NCBI RefSeq assembly: GCF_024171995.1
Contig: NZ_JAMTCT010000001.1
Location: forward strand, 705,568 to 769,567
Length of the DNA stretch: 64,000 bases
Origin: Promicromonospora umidemergens
GTDB taxonomy: Bacteria > Actinomycetota > Actinomycetes > Actinomycetales > Cellulomonadaceae
Direction: 5' to 3'
The notes below the pieces were generated by a model. It did no database searches, had not been told where the DNA came from, and worked only from the letters and a program-made list of their open reading frames with translations. Shown here piece by piece: positions 1 to 9,049 of the stretch. Position 1 is the stretch's first letter; every line of letters starts with the position of its first letter. Both the position numbers and the translations under genes were made by a program.

Positions 1-18
1 GTGCGCCGCAGGCGCTGA
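1..18 (+). CDS. C-terminal end of an upstream gene (partial)
   Basis: The first six codons in frame 1 read V-R-R-R-R-stop and are followed by a gap and a strong terminator hairpin. A short run of arginines just before the stop is typical of the positively charged tail of a sortase-anchored or membrane-anchored protein, but only the tail is in the window, so the function cannot be named. The reading frame itself is inferred from the stop codon followed by the terminator. Confidence 0.3.
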   Translation: MRRRR

Positions 19-49
19 GAGGAAACACAGGAAACCCAGAGTGAGGTCT

Positions 50-82
50 GGGTGGCCGGCCCCGTGCGGGGACCGGCCACCC
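50..82 (+). terminator. Rho-independent-like hairpin
   Basis: A 10-bp perfect GC-rich stem (50-59 with 73-82, arms GGGTGGCCGG and CCGGCCACCC) lies between the end of the upstream frame and the next start codon. There is no U-tract, as is common in high-GC actinobacteria. Confidence 0.55.
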
Positions 83-128
83 GGGCTGCCGTCATGTCCA
101 TGAACCACGTGCGAAAAGGGATTCAACG

Positions 129-3100
129 ATGAACCTGCTACGCAGACCTGACCGGCGGCGCCCCGCGCGTCGCCCCCGCCGAGCGCTCCCGCGCCTGGCG
201 GCCATGCTGGCCGCCGTGGCGGTGGCCGTACCCCTCGGGAGCGGCGTCGCGCTCGCGGCACCCACCACCGCGTCGCCCGCGCAGGCGGCGGCCGGATCCG
301 TCGACGACGGCGAGCTGCGGGTCCTCCTGTTCTACAAGCCCAACTTCCACGCCTCCCACGTCCAGGCCCGCCAGGCCGTGCGCGACCTGGCCACGGACCT
401 GGGCGCCGAGTACTCGCAGCCGGTCGACATCCAGGAGACCGAGGACCCCGCCGCGTTCACCACGGAAAACCTGGCGACCAAGGACGCCGTGGTCTTCGCC
501 CAGACGGGAGGCGTGCTGTTCAACGTGGCCCAGCGGGCCGCGCTGGAGAGCTACATCCGTGGCGGCGGCGGGTACATGGGCCTGCACTACGCCGGCTGGT
601 CGGTCGGCCAGAGCGAGCACGACGTGAACCCGTTCTACGCGCGGCTCGTCGGCGCGGCGTCGGAGGGCCACCCCGAGGACCCCGCGGTGCGCCCGGGCCG
701 GGTCGTGGTCGAGGACAGCGAGCACCCGCTGACCCAGGGGCTGCCGGCCGAGTTCACCCGTAGCGACGAGTGGTACGACTGGCTGGTCAACCCGGCCCCG
801 AACGTGCGCACCCTGCTCAATGCCGACGAGTCTTCGTACGGCGGGGGCAACAACGGCACGAACCACCCGATCACCTGGTGCCAGGAGATCGACTCCGGCC
901 GGTCCTGGTACTCGGGGATGGGTCACGAGGGCTCGGCGTACGCAGAGGCCCCGATCCGCACGCAGATGAAGAACGGCCTGGCGTACTCCGCCGGTCTCCT
1001 CCCGGCCGACTGCTCGGCGCCGGACAAGGCCGAGCAGGGCTCCTGGAGCGGCGTCACGCCCTGGCCGCTGGTCCCGATCAACGCGGCGCTGACCTCCGAC
1101 GGTCGCGTCCAGTCCTTCGGCAGCGTCTCCTCGGGCTGCACAGATGGCTCGCCGTACGACTTCGGCGGCAACTCGTGCGTCACCCAGGGCGGCCAGATGG
1201 AGATCGACGTCTGGGATCCGGCCGAGCCACGCACGGTCGCCAACGTGAACGACAACGTCGTCACGAACTCGACGTACACCGACCTGTTCTGCTCGATGCA
1301 GGTCCAGATGCCGCACCGGCGGGCCACGATGACCGTCGGCGGCGACGACGGTCTGGGCGGCAACGCCCCCAACGACGCGTCGCTCGGCGTCACCAGCTAC
1401 ACGACGAACCAGGGCCTGCGCGACGAGGCCCCGATGAACTACCCGCGCTGGTACCCCACGGGGACCACCCTTCCTGACGGCTCGGTCGTCGTGCAGGGCG
1501 GCAGCCTCAAGGGCGGCCCGGGTGGCCCCGGCGTCCTGACCCCGGAGATCTACACCCCCGACAAGGGCAGCTCCTGGGAGCTCCTGGAGGGCGCCACCAG
1601 CGCGGCGGCGTACGGCGACGGCGGCAACGGCAACGGGCCCGACGAGAACCGCTGGTGGTACCCGCGCGCGTTCGTCGCGCCGGGCAACGGCAACGTCTTC
1701 AACATCACCGGCACGCAGATGTACGAGCTCGACCCCTCGGGCGACGGTGAGGTGATCCTCCGGGGCACCCTGCCGACGGACATCGCCGACCAGGACGAGC
1801 TCGGCAACCCGGTCGGTGCGACGTCCACCGCGACGATGTACCGCCCCGGCAAGATCCTGCAGGTCGGCGGCGGCTGGTGGGCGAACGGCGGTGGCCCGGA
1901 CGGCGCTCGCGCCGGCTTCACCGTCGACATCACCGGCGGTACCGACGCGCCGGTGGTCGAGGCGACCGAGCCGATGGAGCACCAGCGGCACTGGGCCACC
2001 TCGACGGTGCTGCCCGACGGCAACGTGATCGTCACCGGTGGTTCCCGCGACAACAACGGCAACGGTGGCTACGTCACCACGGCCGAGATCTGGAACCCCG
2101 ACACCGGCGAGTGGACGGAGGTGGAGGTGCCCTACGAGCACGCCCGCCTCTACCACTCGACCGCGCTTCTCCTGCCCGACGGCCGCCTGATGGTGGGCGG
2201 TGGCGGTACGCCGGGCCCGCGCAACTACACGGACGTGGAGTTCTACTCCCCGGCGTACCTGTTCGACGGTGACGAGCCGGCGGTGCGTCCGGAGGTCACG
2301 GGCGTCCCGAAGGAGGTCGGCTACGACGGCACGTTCGACGTGCAGGCCGACGGCCCGGTCTCCCGGGTCACGCTGGTCCGCAACGGCTCGGTGACGCACG
2401 GGTTCAACAACGACCAGAACTTCCAGGACCTGGCGTTCTCCCAGACCGACGGCGCCCTGACCGTCGAGACCCCTGTCGACGGCACGTACGCCCCGCCCGG
2501 TGCGTACATGCTCTTCGTCTTCGACGAGGACGGCACGCCGTCCGTGGCCGACATCGTCCAGATCGACCCGACGGTCGAGATGGACGCCCGGGCCCCGCAC
2601 CTCGTCGACCAGCTCGAGTACCCCCGGATCCCGGCGGAGTGGCGCTCCGCCAACCCGCCGGCGGTCGTGGACGTCGAGCCGGGCAACGGCCGGATGTCCC
2701 CGTGGGAGGTCGACAGCGAGGTCCAGCTGGTCCGTGCCGCCGCATCCAGCCAGGGCGGCCTCGGCGCCACCGGCTACCACCTCGGCGTGGGCAGCGAGGG
2801 CAGCCTGACCCGCACGGTCGAGGGGCTGGACCCCGGCCGCGAGTACCGCATGTCGCTGCGCTACGCCCGCGACAGCCGGTCCGCGGGCACCGCACCCGGC
2901 ACCGCCGACCTCTCGGTCGGTGACCTGTCGACGACCCTGACGGCAGACCCTGACGTGTCGTCGCAGGACAAGTTCGGCAAGTACGTCGGGACCTTCGTCG
3001 CGGGGGCACGGTCGGAGGACCTGACCATCGCCGCCGGAGACTCCGGTGCGGGCGTCATGGTCGACGACCTGGTGATCGTGGGCTCCGACCCTGGCGCCTC

Positions 3101-5891
3101 CGACGTCCCGGTGCACTACGAGCTCGACGAGGGCTCCGGTACCCGCGCCGCCAACACCGGCACGGACGCGTCCGTCGGCGCGGCCACGCTGACGGGGGCC
3201 ACTGGGTGGAGCGAGAACGGCGTGCACGGCGACGCCGTCGACCTCGCCGGCGGGTCCAACGCCAACGCGGTGGACCTGCCCGACAACCTGCTCCAGGGCG
3301 AGGAGGACTTCACCACCTCGTTCTGGGTGCGGCCGGACACCACGTCGGACTGGGCAGGTCTGTTCCACCTCGGGGACGGGCTCGAGGCGGCAGGCAGCTT
3401 CTTCCAGATCCAGCTGCAGACCAACGCAGACGGTGCCACCGGGCTCGCGGCGACGTTCAAGGCCAAGGGCGACGCCCTGGAGGAGCGGGTCTACGCCACG
3501 CCTACCCGTGACGTGACGGTCGACGAGTGGAACCACGTCGCGTTCACCCGCCAGGGTGCGACGGGCACGCTCTACCTCAACGGCGAGCCGATCGCGTCCC
3601 GCGACGACCTGACGATCGACATGACCGACGTCGGGCCGACGGCCAACAACTGGCTGGGGCGCAACGGCTTCCCCGACCCGGCCTACGACGGCCTCATGGA
3701 CGACGTCCGCGTCTACTCCTCGACGCTCGGCGACGCCGACATCGCGGCCATGTACGCCGACGGCACCGCGCTCGCCACGACCACCACGGTCACCGTCGAG
3801 CCGGCCTCACCGTCGCCGTTCGCCGAGCCGGTCGACGTGTCGGCCGTCATCGCGGCCGGTTCTGGTGCGGCTCCCTCGGGCGTCGCGGAGCTGTGGGTCG
3901 ACGAGACCCGCATCGGCGGACAGGTCGACCTGGTCGACGGAGCGGTCCGGTTCACCGGCGTCGCCCTCTCGCCGGGAGAGCACGACGTCGAGGTCCGCTT
4001 CCTCGCCGACGAAGGGTGGCGAGACTCCGCGCAGACCGTGCAGCACACGGTCGAGCGGCCGCCGCCGGGCGAGGGGACACCGATCCACTACCCCTTCGAC
4101 GAGGGCGAGGGCACGACGGCGGCCAACACCGGCCTGGACAGCTCGGTCGGGGCGGCGACCCTCTCGGGGGCGGCCGGCTGGACCCCGGACGGCAAGTTCG
4201 GCGCGGGGATCGACCTGCCCGGTGGTGCGGCGTCGACGGGCAACCAGGTCGAGCTGCCCGACAACGTCGAGGCGGGGATGGAGGACCAGTTCAGCGTCTC
4301 CGTCTGGGCCCGCCCGGACGCGCTGCCCACCTGGGTCCCGCTGCTGCAGATCGGTAGCAGCACCGACACGTTCTTCCTGCTCCAGTCCAACACCCAGACC
4401 AGCGGCGCCACCGGCTTCGCTGCGACGTTCAAGGCGCCGGGCACCCCGGGCAGCGCCCAGGAGCGTCTGGTGCTGGGACAGGGCAACGACCTGCCGCTCG
4501 ACGAGTGGACGCACGTGGTGTTCACCCAGAGCGGCTCGGTCGGGAAGATCTACTTCGACGGCGAGCTCCAGGCCACGCGTGACGACTTCACCGTCGACAT
4601 CGGTGACGTCGGAGTGGGCGGCCAGACGACGACCAACCTCCTCGGTGGCACCAGCTGGGGAGACGCCCGCTGGGACGGGCTGGTCGACGACTTCCGGATG
4701 TTCGGGTACGAGCTGACCGCCGAACAGGTGGGCCAGCTCCATGCCGGACCGGCGGCGAACGTGGCGCCGGTGGGCGCCGCCGACGCCTACGGCACCGTCG
4801 AGGACGAGCCGCTGACCGTGGCGGCGCCGGGCCTCCTGGCCAACGACACCGACGTCGACGGCGACGACCTGACGGCGACGGGGCTCACCCAGCCGGCCAA
4901 CGGCGCCGTCGACCTGGCGGCGGACGGATCCTTCACCTACACGCCCGACGCCGGGTTCGCCGGCACGGACACCTTCACCTACCGGGCGTCCGACGGCACC
5001 GTGCAGTCTGCGGCGACGACGGTGACCATCACCGTGGAGGAGGGTGAGCAGCCGCCGGTCAACACCGCTCCGGAGGCGGGGCACGACGCCTACACCGCCG
5101 TGGGCGGGGAGCCGCTGATGGTCCCGGCGCCGGGAGTCCTGGCCAACGACACCGACGAGGACGGCAACGTGCTGACCGCCACCGGGGTCACCCAGCCGGC
5201 CAACGGCGAGGTCACCCTGGAGGCGGACGGGTCCTTCACCTACACCTCCGACGCCGGGTTCTCCGGCAAGGACGTCTTCACCTACCGGGCCGACGACGGG
5301 ACGGACCGCTCCGCCGCGGCAAAGGTGACGATCACGGTGAAGTCACCCGCGGTGACGGCGGTGGTCGGGGTCGCCCTGCCCATCACGTACGGCACGGCGG
5401 GCACGGTCTCGGTGGCGGTGTCGCCGGACACGGCGACGGGTGAGGTCGAGCTCTTCGACGGCGACACGAGCCTCGGGAAGGCCACGGTCGCGGACGGACG
5501 GGGAACCCTCGTCCTGCCGGCCGCCTCGCTCCGGCCGGCGGTGCACGACCTGACCCTCCGCTACGGGGGCGACGCCGACCACCGGGCCTCCTCGTCGAAG
5601 GTCAGGGTCGTGGTGGAGAAGGTGGTACCCACCATGGAGATCTCGGCGGAGAGGGCGGGCAAGCGGGCCGTCATCGACGTCTCGCTCACCGCGGAGAACG
5701 ACGTCCCGGTCACCGGGGAGGTGCGGGTCGCGATCAAGGACGGCTCGACCCTGGTCGGGACCCTCGAGAACGGTCGAGCCAGCTTCGAGGTGCCCCGGCC
5801 CAAGCAGAAGGAGCTGACGCTGACGGCGTCATATCTCGGCAGTGAGCTCGCCCTGGCGAGCTCGACCAGGGTGACGATCAGAGTGCGGTAG
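129..5891 (+). CDS. secreted ThuA / galactose-oxidase-like / LamG multidomain protein
   Basis: This 1920-residue protein has a Tat/Sec-like signal (arginine-rich start, hydrophobic stretch ending near A43), so it acts outside the cell. A ThuA-type (class I amidotransferase-like) domain spans roughly residues 60-295. A galactose-oxidase/glyoxal-oxidase-like kelch region follows (about 300-720), ending in the DUF1929-like Ig cap (about 720-830). Then come a beta-sandwich of CBM type (about 840-1000), two LamG/concanavalin-like domains (about 1005-1215 and 1320-1535), an Ig-like spacer, two cadherin-like VCBS-type repeats (about 1550-1735) and two Ig-like-3 modules to the C-terminus. No LPXTG signal is visible. 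AAAGGG precedes the start. The ThuA plus copper-oxidase-like arrangement suggests oxidation and handling of keto-sugars or of a polysaccharide; the substrate is unknown. The gene is monocistronic, with terminators on both sides. Confidence 0.85.
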   Translation: MNLLRRPDRRRPARRPRRALPRLAAMLAAVAVAVPLGSGVALAAPTTASPAQAAAGSVDDGELRVLLFYKPNFHASHVQARQAVRDLATDLGAEYSQPVDIQETEDPAAFTTENLATKDAVVFAQTGGVLFNVAQRAALESYIRGGGGYMGLHYAGWSVGQSEHDVNPFYARLVGAASEGHPEDPAVRPGRVVVEDSEHPLTQGLPAEFTRSDEWYDWLVNPAPNVRTLLNADESSYGGGNNGTNHPITWCQEIDSGRSWYSGMGHEGSAYAEAPIRTQMKNGLAYSAGLLPADCSAPDKAEQGSWSGVTPWPLVPINAALTSDGRVQSFGSVSSGCTDGSPYDFGGNSCVTQGGQMEIDVWDPAEPRTVANVNDNVVTNSTYTDLFCSMQVQMPHRRATMTVGGDDGLGGNAPNDASLGVTSYTTNQGLRDEAPMNYPRWYPTGTTLPDGSVVVQGGSLKGGPGGPGVLTPEIYTPDKGSSWELLEGATSAAAYGDGGNGNGPDENRWWYPRAFVAPGNGNVFNITGTQMYELDPSGDGEVILRGTLPTDIADQDELGNPVGATSTATMYRPGKILQVGGGWWANGGGPDGARAGFTVDITGGTDAPVVEATEPMEHQRHWATSTVLPDGNVIVTGGSRDNNGNGGYVTTAEIWNPDTGEWTEVEVPYEHARLYHSTALLLPDGRLMVGGGGTPGPRNYTDVEFYSPAYLFDGDEPAVRPEVTGVPKEVGYDGTFDVQADGPVSRVTLVRNGSVTHGFNNDQNFQDLAFSQTDGALTVETPVDGTYAPPGAYMLFVFDEDGTPSVADIVQIDPTVEMDARAPHLVDQLEYPRIPAEWRSANPPAVVDVEPGNGRMSPWEVDSEVQLVRAAASSQGGLGATGYHLGVGSEGSLTRTVEGLDPGREYRMSLRYARDSRSAGTAPGTADLSVGDLSTTLTADPDVSSQDKFGKYVGTFVAGARSEDLTIAAGDSGAGVMVDDLVIVGSDPGASDVPVHYELDEGSGTRAANTGTDASVGAATLTGATGWSENGVHGDAVDLAGGSNANAVDLPDNLLQGEEDFTTSFWVRPDTTSDWAGLFHLGDGLEAAGSFFQIQLQTNADGATGLAATFKAKGDALEERVYATPTRDVTVDEWNHVAFTRQGATGTLYLNGEPIASRDDLTIDMTDVGPTANNWLGRNGFPDPAYDGLMDDVRVYSSTLGDADIAAMYADGTALATTTTVTVEPASPSPFAEPVDVSAVIAAGSGAAPSGVAELWVDETRIGGQVDLVDGAVRFTGVALSPGEHDVEVRFLADEGWRDSAQTVQHTVERPPPGEGTPIHYPFDEGEGTTAANTGLDSSVGAATLSGAAGWTPDGKFGAGIDLPGGAASTGNQVELPDNVEAGMEDQFSVSVWARPDALPTWVPLLQIGSSTDTFFLLQSNTQTSGATGFAATFKAPGTPGSAQERLVLGQGNDLPLDEWTHVVFTQSGSVGKIYFDGELQATRDDFTVDIGDVGVGGQTTTNLLGGTSWGDARWDGLVDDFRMFGYELTAEQVGQLHAGPAANVAPVGAADAYGTVEDEPLTVAAPGLLANDTDVDGDDLTATGLTQPANGAVDLAADGSFTYTPDAGFAGTDTFTYRASDGTVQSAATTVTITVEEGEQPPVNTAPEAGHDAYTAVGGEPLMVPAPGVLANDTDEDGNVLTATGVTQPANGEVTLEADGSFTYTSDAGFSGKDVFTYRADDGTDRSAAAKVTITVKSPAVTAVVGVALPITYGTAGTVSVAVSPDTATGEVELFDGDTSLGKATVADGRGTLVLPAASLRPAVHDLTLRYGGDADHRASSSKVRVVVEKVVPTMEISAERAGKRAVIDVSLTAENDVPVTGEVRVAIKDGSTLVGTLENGRASFEVPRPKQKELTLTASYLGSELALASSTRVTIRVR

Positions 5892-5898
5892 CAGGAAA

Positions 5899-5940
5899 GC
5901 GGCGTGGGCCCGGAGGACGGATCCTCCGGGCCCACGCCGC
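5899..5940 (+). terminator. strong terminator of the ThuA/oxidase gene
   Basis: A perfect 19-bp stem (5899-5917 with 5922-5940) with a CGGA tetraloop begins eight bases after the stop codon. Confidence 0.85.
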
Positions 5941-5957
5941 GTTGCTTCCCTCTTCCC

Positions 5958-6017
5958 TTCGAGGCCTAAGTTTCTTCGCTTTGAGCCCGCTCAAAGCGAA
6001 GAAACTTAGGCCTCGAA
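5958..6017. terminator. 28-bp perfect hairpin between convergent genes
   Basis: Arms 5958-5985 and 5990-6017 are perfectly complementary over 28 bp with a CCCG loop. The stem is unusually AT-rich for this genome (core AAGTTTCTTCGCTTTGAG). It sits between a plus-strand and a minus-strand gene that converge, so it can act as a terminator for the tautomerase gene and as a backup for the upstream gene. Confidence 0.75.
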
Positions 6018-6030
6018 GAGAAGGCGGACG

Positions 6031-6255
6031 TCAGTCGTCGGCCAGGGCGGCCACCACGCCGGCGCGGCTCTCGTCCTCGCTGGCCAGCACGCCGCCGTTG
6101 GCGACGATGTCGGGGGTGATCTCGCTGAAGACCATGCGGACGTCCTGGCGCCGGGCGCCCAGGATCTCGACGGCGCTGTCGGCAACGGCCTTGGCGAAGT
6201 CGCGACGCTGCTCGACGGTGCGGCCGCGCAGCAGCTCGACGGTGATGTTGGGCAT
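6031..6255 (-). CDS. 4-oxalocrotonate-tautomerase-like protein
   Basis: The 74-residue product begins Met-Pro-Asn-Ile-Thr-Val. Removal of Met exposes the catalytic Pro-1 of the tautomerase superfamily. The rest follows the family pattern (RTVEQRRDFAKAVADS helix, then VRMVFSEI strand). The start at 6255 is chosen over longer in-frame starts because it places Pro at position 2 and is preceded by GGAGGGA at good spacing. Small tautomerases of this kind act on enol/keto acids, often in aromatic or halogenated compound breakdown; the substrate here is unknown. It is a single gene ending at the long hairpin just downstream. Confidence 0.85.
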   Translation of the reverse strand: MPNITVELLRGRTVEQRRDFAKAVADSAVEILGARRQDVRMVFSEITPDIVANGGVLASEDESRAGVVAALADD

Positions 6256-6448
6256 GTCTTCCCTCCGGAGACGGCCGCTCCGCACACAGATACTCGTTCA
6301 CAGAGGCGACCTTGATTCAGTGACATGAACCAAGGTACGCGTACAGCAGGGTGGCGTCCATGACTTCAGCCGTTCAGTTCACACTCTTGACAGAGGTTCA
6401 GCGGGCTGATTTGGTGTGCGTGCCACCTCCAACGTCGGGGAGTCGTTC

Positions 6449-7174
6449 ATGAATCGCAGGACTGTCGTCCGTCGCGTCACCCTTTCCGGGATCGCCGCCG
6501 TCGGCCTCGTGGCCCTCGGGGCGACGTCGGCGATGGCCCACGTGACCATCACGCCGTCCACCACCGCTGCGGGCGCCACGGCTGCCCTCCGCGTCGAGAT
6601 CCCGCACGGGTGCGACGAGTCGGCGACGACCGCGATCTCCGTCCGGCTGCCCGAGGGGGTCGCGGACGTGACGGCCACCGGCACGGACCGCTGGGCGGTC
6701 GACCAGGCAGCGGACGGCCTGACCTGGACCACCGACGAACCGCTCCCGGACGGTGAGCACGCCGAGGTCGAGCTCTCCGTACGCCTGCCCGACGACGTCG
6801 GTGCGACGCTCGTCTTCCCGGTCATCCAGGAGTGCGAGGACGGAGAGGTGGCCTGGACCGAGGTCGCCGAGCACGGAGCGGGCCACGACGCGCTCGACCG
6901 GCCGGCGCCGGTCGTCGTCGTGACCTCCGGTGGCGCCGAGGCGGCGGTTGCGACCGACGATCCCGAGAAGGCGACGGCGACCGCCGATCCCGAGAAGTTG
7001 AGCGCGACCGCCGATCCAGAGGCGGCGACCGCGACCGCCGATCCAGAGGCGGCGACCGCGACCGCCGATCCCGAGGAGCCGAACCTCCTGGTCGCCTACG
7101 GTGCGGCCGGCGTCCTGGTCGCGGGCGGCCTGGCGGGCGGGGCGGTCCTGCACCGGCGCCGCCGACGCCAGTGA
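6449..7174 (+). CDS. YcnI-like DUF1775 copper-associated exported protein
   Basis: This 241-residue protein has a signal peptide ending Ala-Met-Ala, so the mature chain starts with His, the residue used for copper binding in the YcnI 'histidine brace' family. The DUF1775 beta-sandwich covers about residues 31-160. It is followed by an acidic Ala-Thr-Asp-Pro-Glu repeat linker, then a C-terminal transmembrane helix and an Arg/His-rich tail that would hold it on the outer face of the membrane. GGGGAG lies six bases before the ATG at 6449. The stop overlaps the next gene's GTG by four bases, so it is translationally coupled to the CopC-CopD fusion, the usual partner in copper uptake or trafficking. 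Confidence 0.88.
   Translation: MNRRTVVRRVTLSGIAAVGLVALGATSAMAHVTITPSTTAAGATAALRVEIPHGCDESATTAISVRLPEGVADVTATGTDRWAVDQAADGLTWTTDEPLPDGEHAEVELSVRLPDDVGATLVFPVIQECEDGEVAWTEVAEHGAGHDALDRPAPVVVVTSGGAEAAVATDDPEKATATADPEKLSATADPEAATATADPEAATATADPEEPNLLVAYGAAGVLVAGGLAGGAVLHRRRRRQ
6950..7081 (+). repeat. 27-bp in-frame tandem repeats in the YcnI linker
   Basis: About five 27-bp units starting at 6950, 6977, 7004, 7031 and 7058 encode the nonapeptide pattern ATADPEAAT. Units three and four are identical. The number of copies sets the length of the tether between the copper domain and the membrane anchor, and such arrays change copy number easily. Confidence 0.8.
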
Positions 7175-8862
7175 CGCGCCTCGACCTGCGAAGTCACCGG
7201 AGCGCGGGGAAGCGCACCGGCAGCTGGCTCCTCCTGCTCGCCGTCGTCTGCGCGCTCCTCCTCGGGCCGGCGGGTAGCGCCGCGGCCCACGCGACCCTGC
7301 TGAGCACCGACCCGGCGGAAGGCGCGGTGCTTGACGCCGCCCCCGAGCGGGTCACGTTCACCTTCAACGAGTCCGTGATCGGTGTCCCGACGGGCATCAG
7401 GGTGTTCGACGCGACCGGGGCCGAGGTGGCCTCATCGGCCACGGTCCGCGAGTCGCAGCTCCTCGTCGACCTCGACGAGGAGGTTCCGGACGGCACGCTC
7501 GTGGTCCTGTGGCGGCTCGTGTCCGAGGACGGGCACCCGATCGGCGGCTCGCTGAGCTTCGCCGTCGGCGCCCACAGCGAGCTGGTGGACGTACCGACGA
7601 CCAGCGCGGACGCCGGCACCGACGCACCTCTCCCGCTCGGCCTGGTCCGCGGTCTGGGCTACGTGGGCCTCCTCGTGGCCGCCGGAGTGGCGGCCTTCTC
7701 GGTCCTGTTCCTGCCGCGGGGCCGCAGCGCCGACCGCTCGCGCGCCCGGCTCCGTCCGGTCGCCCGCGCGGCGGCCGGCGCAGCAGCTCTCGGCTGGTGG
7801 CTGGCCGTGCCGCTGGTCGCGCTCTACCAGCTCGGCCTGCCGGCCTCGGCGATCACCGACGGCTCGACCTGGTCGTCGCTCGCGCCGGCGGAGTACGTCG
7901 TCCCCGCTGCCGTGGCCGTGGGGCTCGGGCTGGCCGTGGTGGCACTCCCGGCGGCCGCAGCCCCCGACCGGACGAGGGCTGCCCTGGTGCTGGCCGGCTG
8001 CGTCCTGGCGGTCGTCGCACCGGCGTTCACCGGCCACACCCGGGCCACGACGCCGGAGGCGCTGGTGATCGGTGCGGACGTGCTGCACCTGGCCGCGGGC
8101 TCCCTGTGGCTCGGCGGGCTGGTGGCCGTCGCCCTGGTGCTCGGGGACCTCGCGCGCGGCGACTCCGGCGCCGTCGTGCTCGGTCGCTTCTCGACCTGGG
8201 CCGCCGGACTGCTCGCGGTGCTCGTGGTCGCCGGGTCGTTCCTGGCCTGGCGGATCGCCGGAAGCTGGGCCGCGCTCCTCGACTCCGGCTACGGGGCCCT
8301 CCTCCTCGTCAAGGTCCTCGCCGCGCTGGTCGCGATCGCCCTCGCGGCGTGGAACCGGTTCTCCCTGCTGCCGCGCCTGCGGGGGGCCACCCGCAGGCGG
8401 GACCGTGGGTCCCCGGCCACGCTGGTGGTCCGTACGGCGCTCGCGGAGGCGGGCGTGCTGGTCGTCGTCCTGTTCATCACCGGCTTCCTGGTGGACCGGA
8501 GCCCCGAGACCGACGTGACCGCTTCCGCCGCGGAAGGGTCCGGGACGAGTGTTCAGGAGTCGGTGCGCCTGCACGGCGTCTCGGCGTGGGTCGCCCTGGA
8601 CCCGCCGGCAGTCGGGCCGGCCACCCTCACCATCACGATGACCGACGCGGCAGGGGAGCCCGCCGAGGGCTACGAGGCCCCACGGCTCAGCCTGACGTCC
8701 GGAGAGGTGGACCTCGGCCAGGTGGCGGTCAGCTCGCTGGGTCCGGGTGTCTATGCCGGTGAAGTGGTGCTGCCGACCTCGGGGGAGTGGGACGTGCAGG
8801 TGTCGCTGCGCACGACGGAGTTCGACAACCCGGTGGGTACGGTGACGTTCCGCGTCCCCTGA
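7171..8862 (+). CDS. CopC-CopD fusion copper transport protein
   Basis: The GTG start at 7171 overlaps the TGA of the previous gene (GTGA), which is why it is preferred to longer in-frame starts. The 563-residue product has a signal peptide ending Ala-Ala-Ala before His, giving the N-terminal copper-binding His of CopC. The CopC domain runs to about residue 135 and contains the SEDGHPIGG loop. Eight or so membrane helices of the CopD type follow (about 150-450). A periplasmic C-terminal beta domain resembling YtkA/FixH covers about 460-563. CopC-CopD proteins move copper across the cytoplasmic membrane; with the YcnI-like neighbour this is a YcnJ-type copper acquisition pair. Direction of transport is inferred from the family. 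Confidence 0.88.
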   Translation: MTRLDLRSHRSAGKRTGSWLLLLAVVCALLLGPAGSAAAHATLLSTDPAEGAVLDAAPERVTFTFNESVIGVPTGIRVFDATGAEVASSATVRESQLLVDLDEEVPDGTLVVLWRLVSEDGHPIGGSLSFAVGAHSELVDVPTTSADAGTDAPLPLGLVRGLGYVGLLVAAGVAAFSVLFLPRGRSADRSRARLRPVARAAAGAAALGWWLAVPLVALYQLGLPASAITDGSTWSSLAPAEYVVPAAVAVGLGLAVVALPAAAAPDRTRAALVLAGCVLAVVAPAFTGHTRATTPEALVIGADVLHLAAGSLWLGGLVAVALVLGDLARGDSGAVVLGRFSTWAAGLLAVLVVAGSFLAWRIAGSWAALLDSGYGALLLVKVLAALVAIALAAWNRFSLLPRLRGATRRRDRGSPATLVVRTALAEAGVLVVVLFITGFLVDRSPETDVTASAAEGSGTSVQESVRLHGVSAWVALDPPAVGPATLTITMTDAAGEPAEGYEAPRLSLTSGEVDLGQVAVSSLGPGVYAGEVVLPTSGEWDVQVSLRTTEFDNPVGTVTFRVP

Positions 8863-9049
8863 CGGCCCCGGCCTGCGCCTCGCCGCACCGCGCCGACGAC
8901 GTCTCGGGGCGGAGCGGCAGCGGCGCCGTCGGGTGCGTTGCGCGGAAAGCGCATAACGTGTTGATGGCTCGAGCGCCTGGCTTCGCCACCGGGGTACGCC
9001 GTCCGGTTGGCTCGGCGCTGCGCTCCATCAACGGGGACGGGAGTCACTC

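Noticed and set aside
138..3536. 1132-codon minus-strand frame opposite the ThuA/oxidase gene
   Set aside because: Low-complexity Arg/Val/Gly-rich product with no domains; it mirrors the GC3-rich sense frame, which has clear domains, signal peptide and RBS.
6950..7081. Regular 27-bp repeats considered as a CRISPR array
   Set aside because: Units are contiguous without spacers and are in frame in the YcnI-like protein.
6832..7170. Upstream extension of the CopC-CopD frame
   Set aside because: It runs antiparallel in phase through the YcnI gene; the GTG overlap at 7171 directly precedes the signal peptide.
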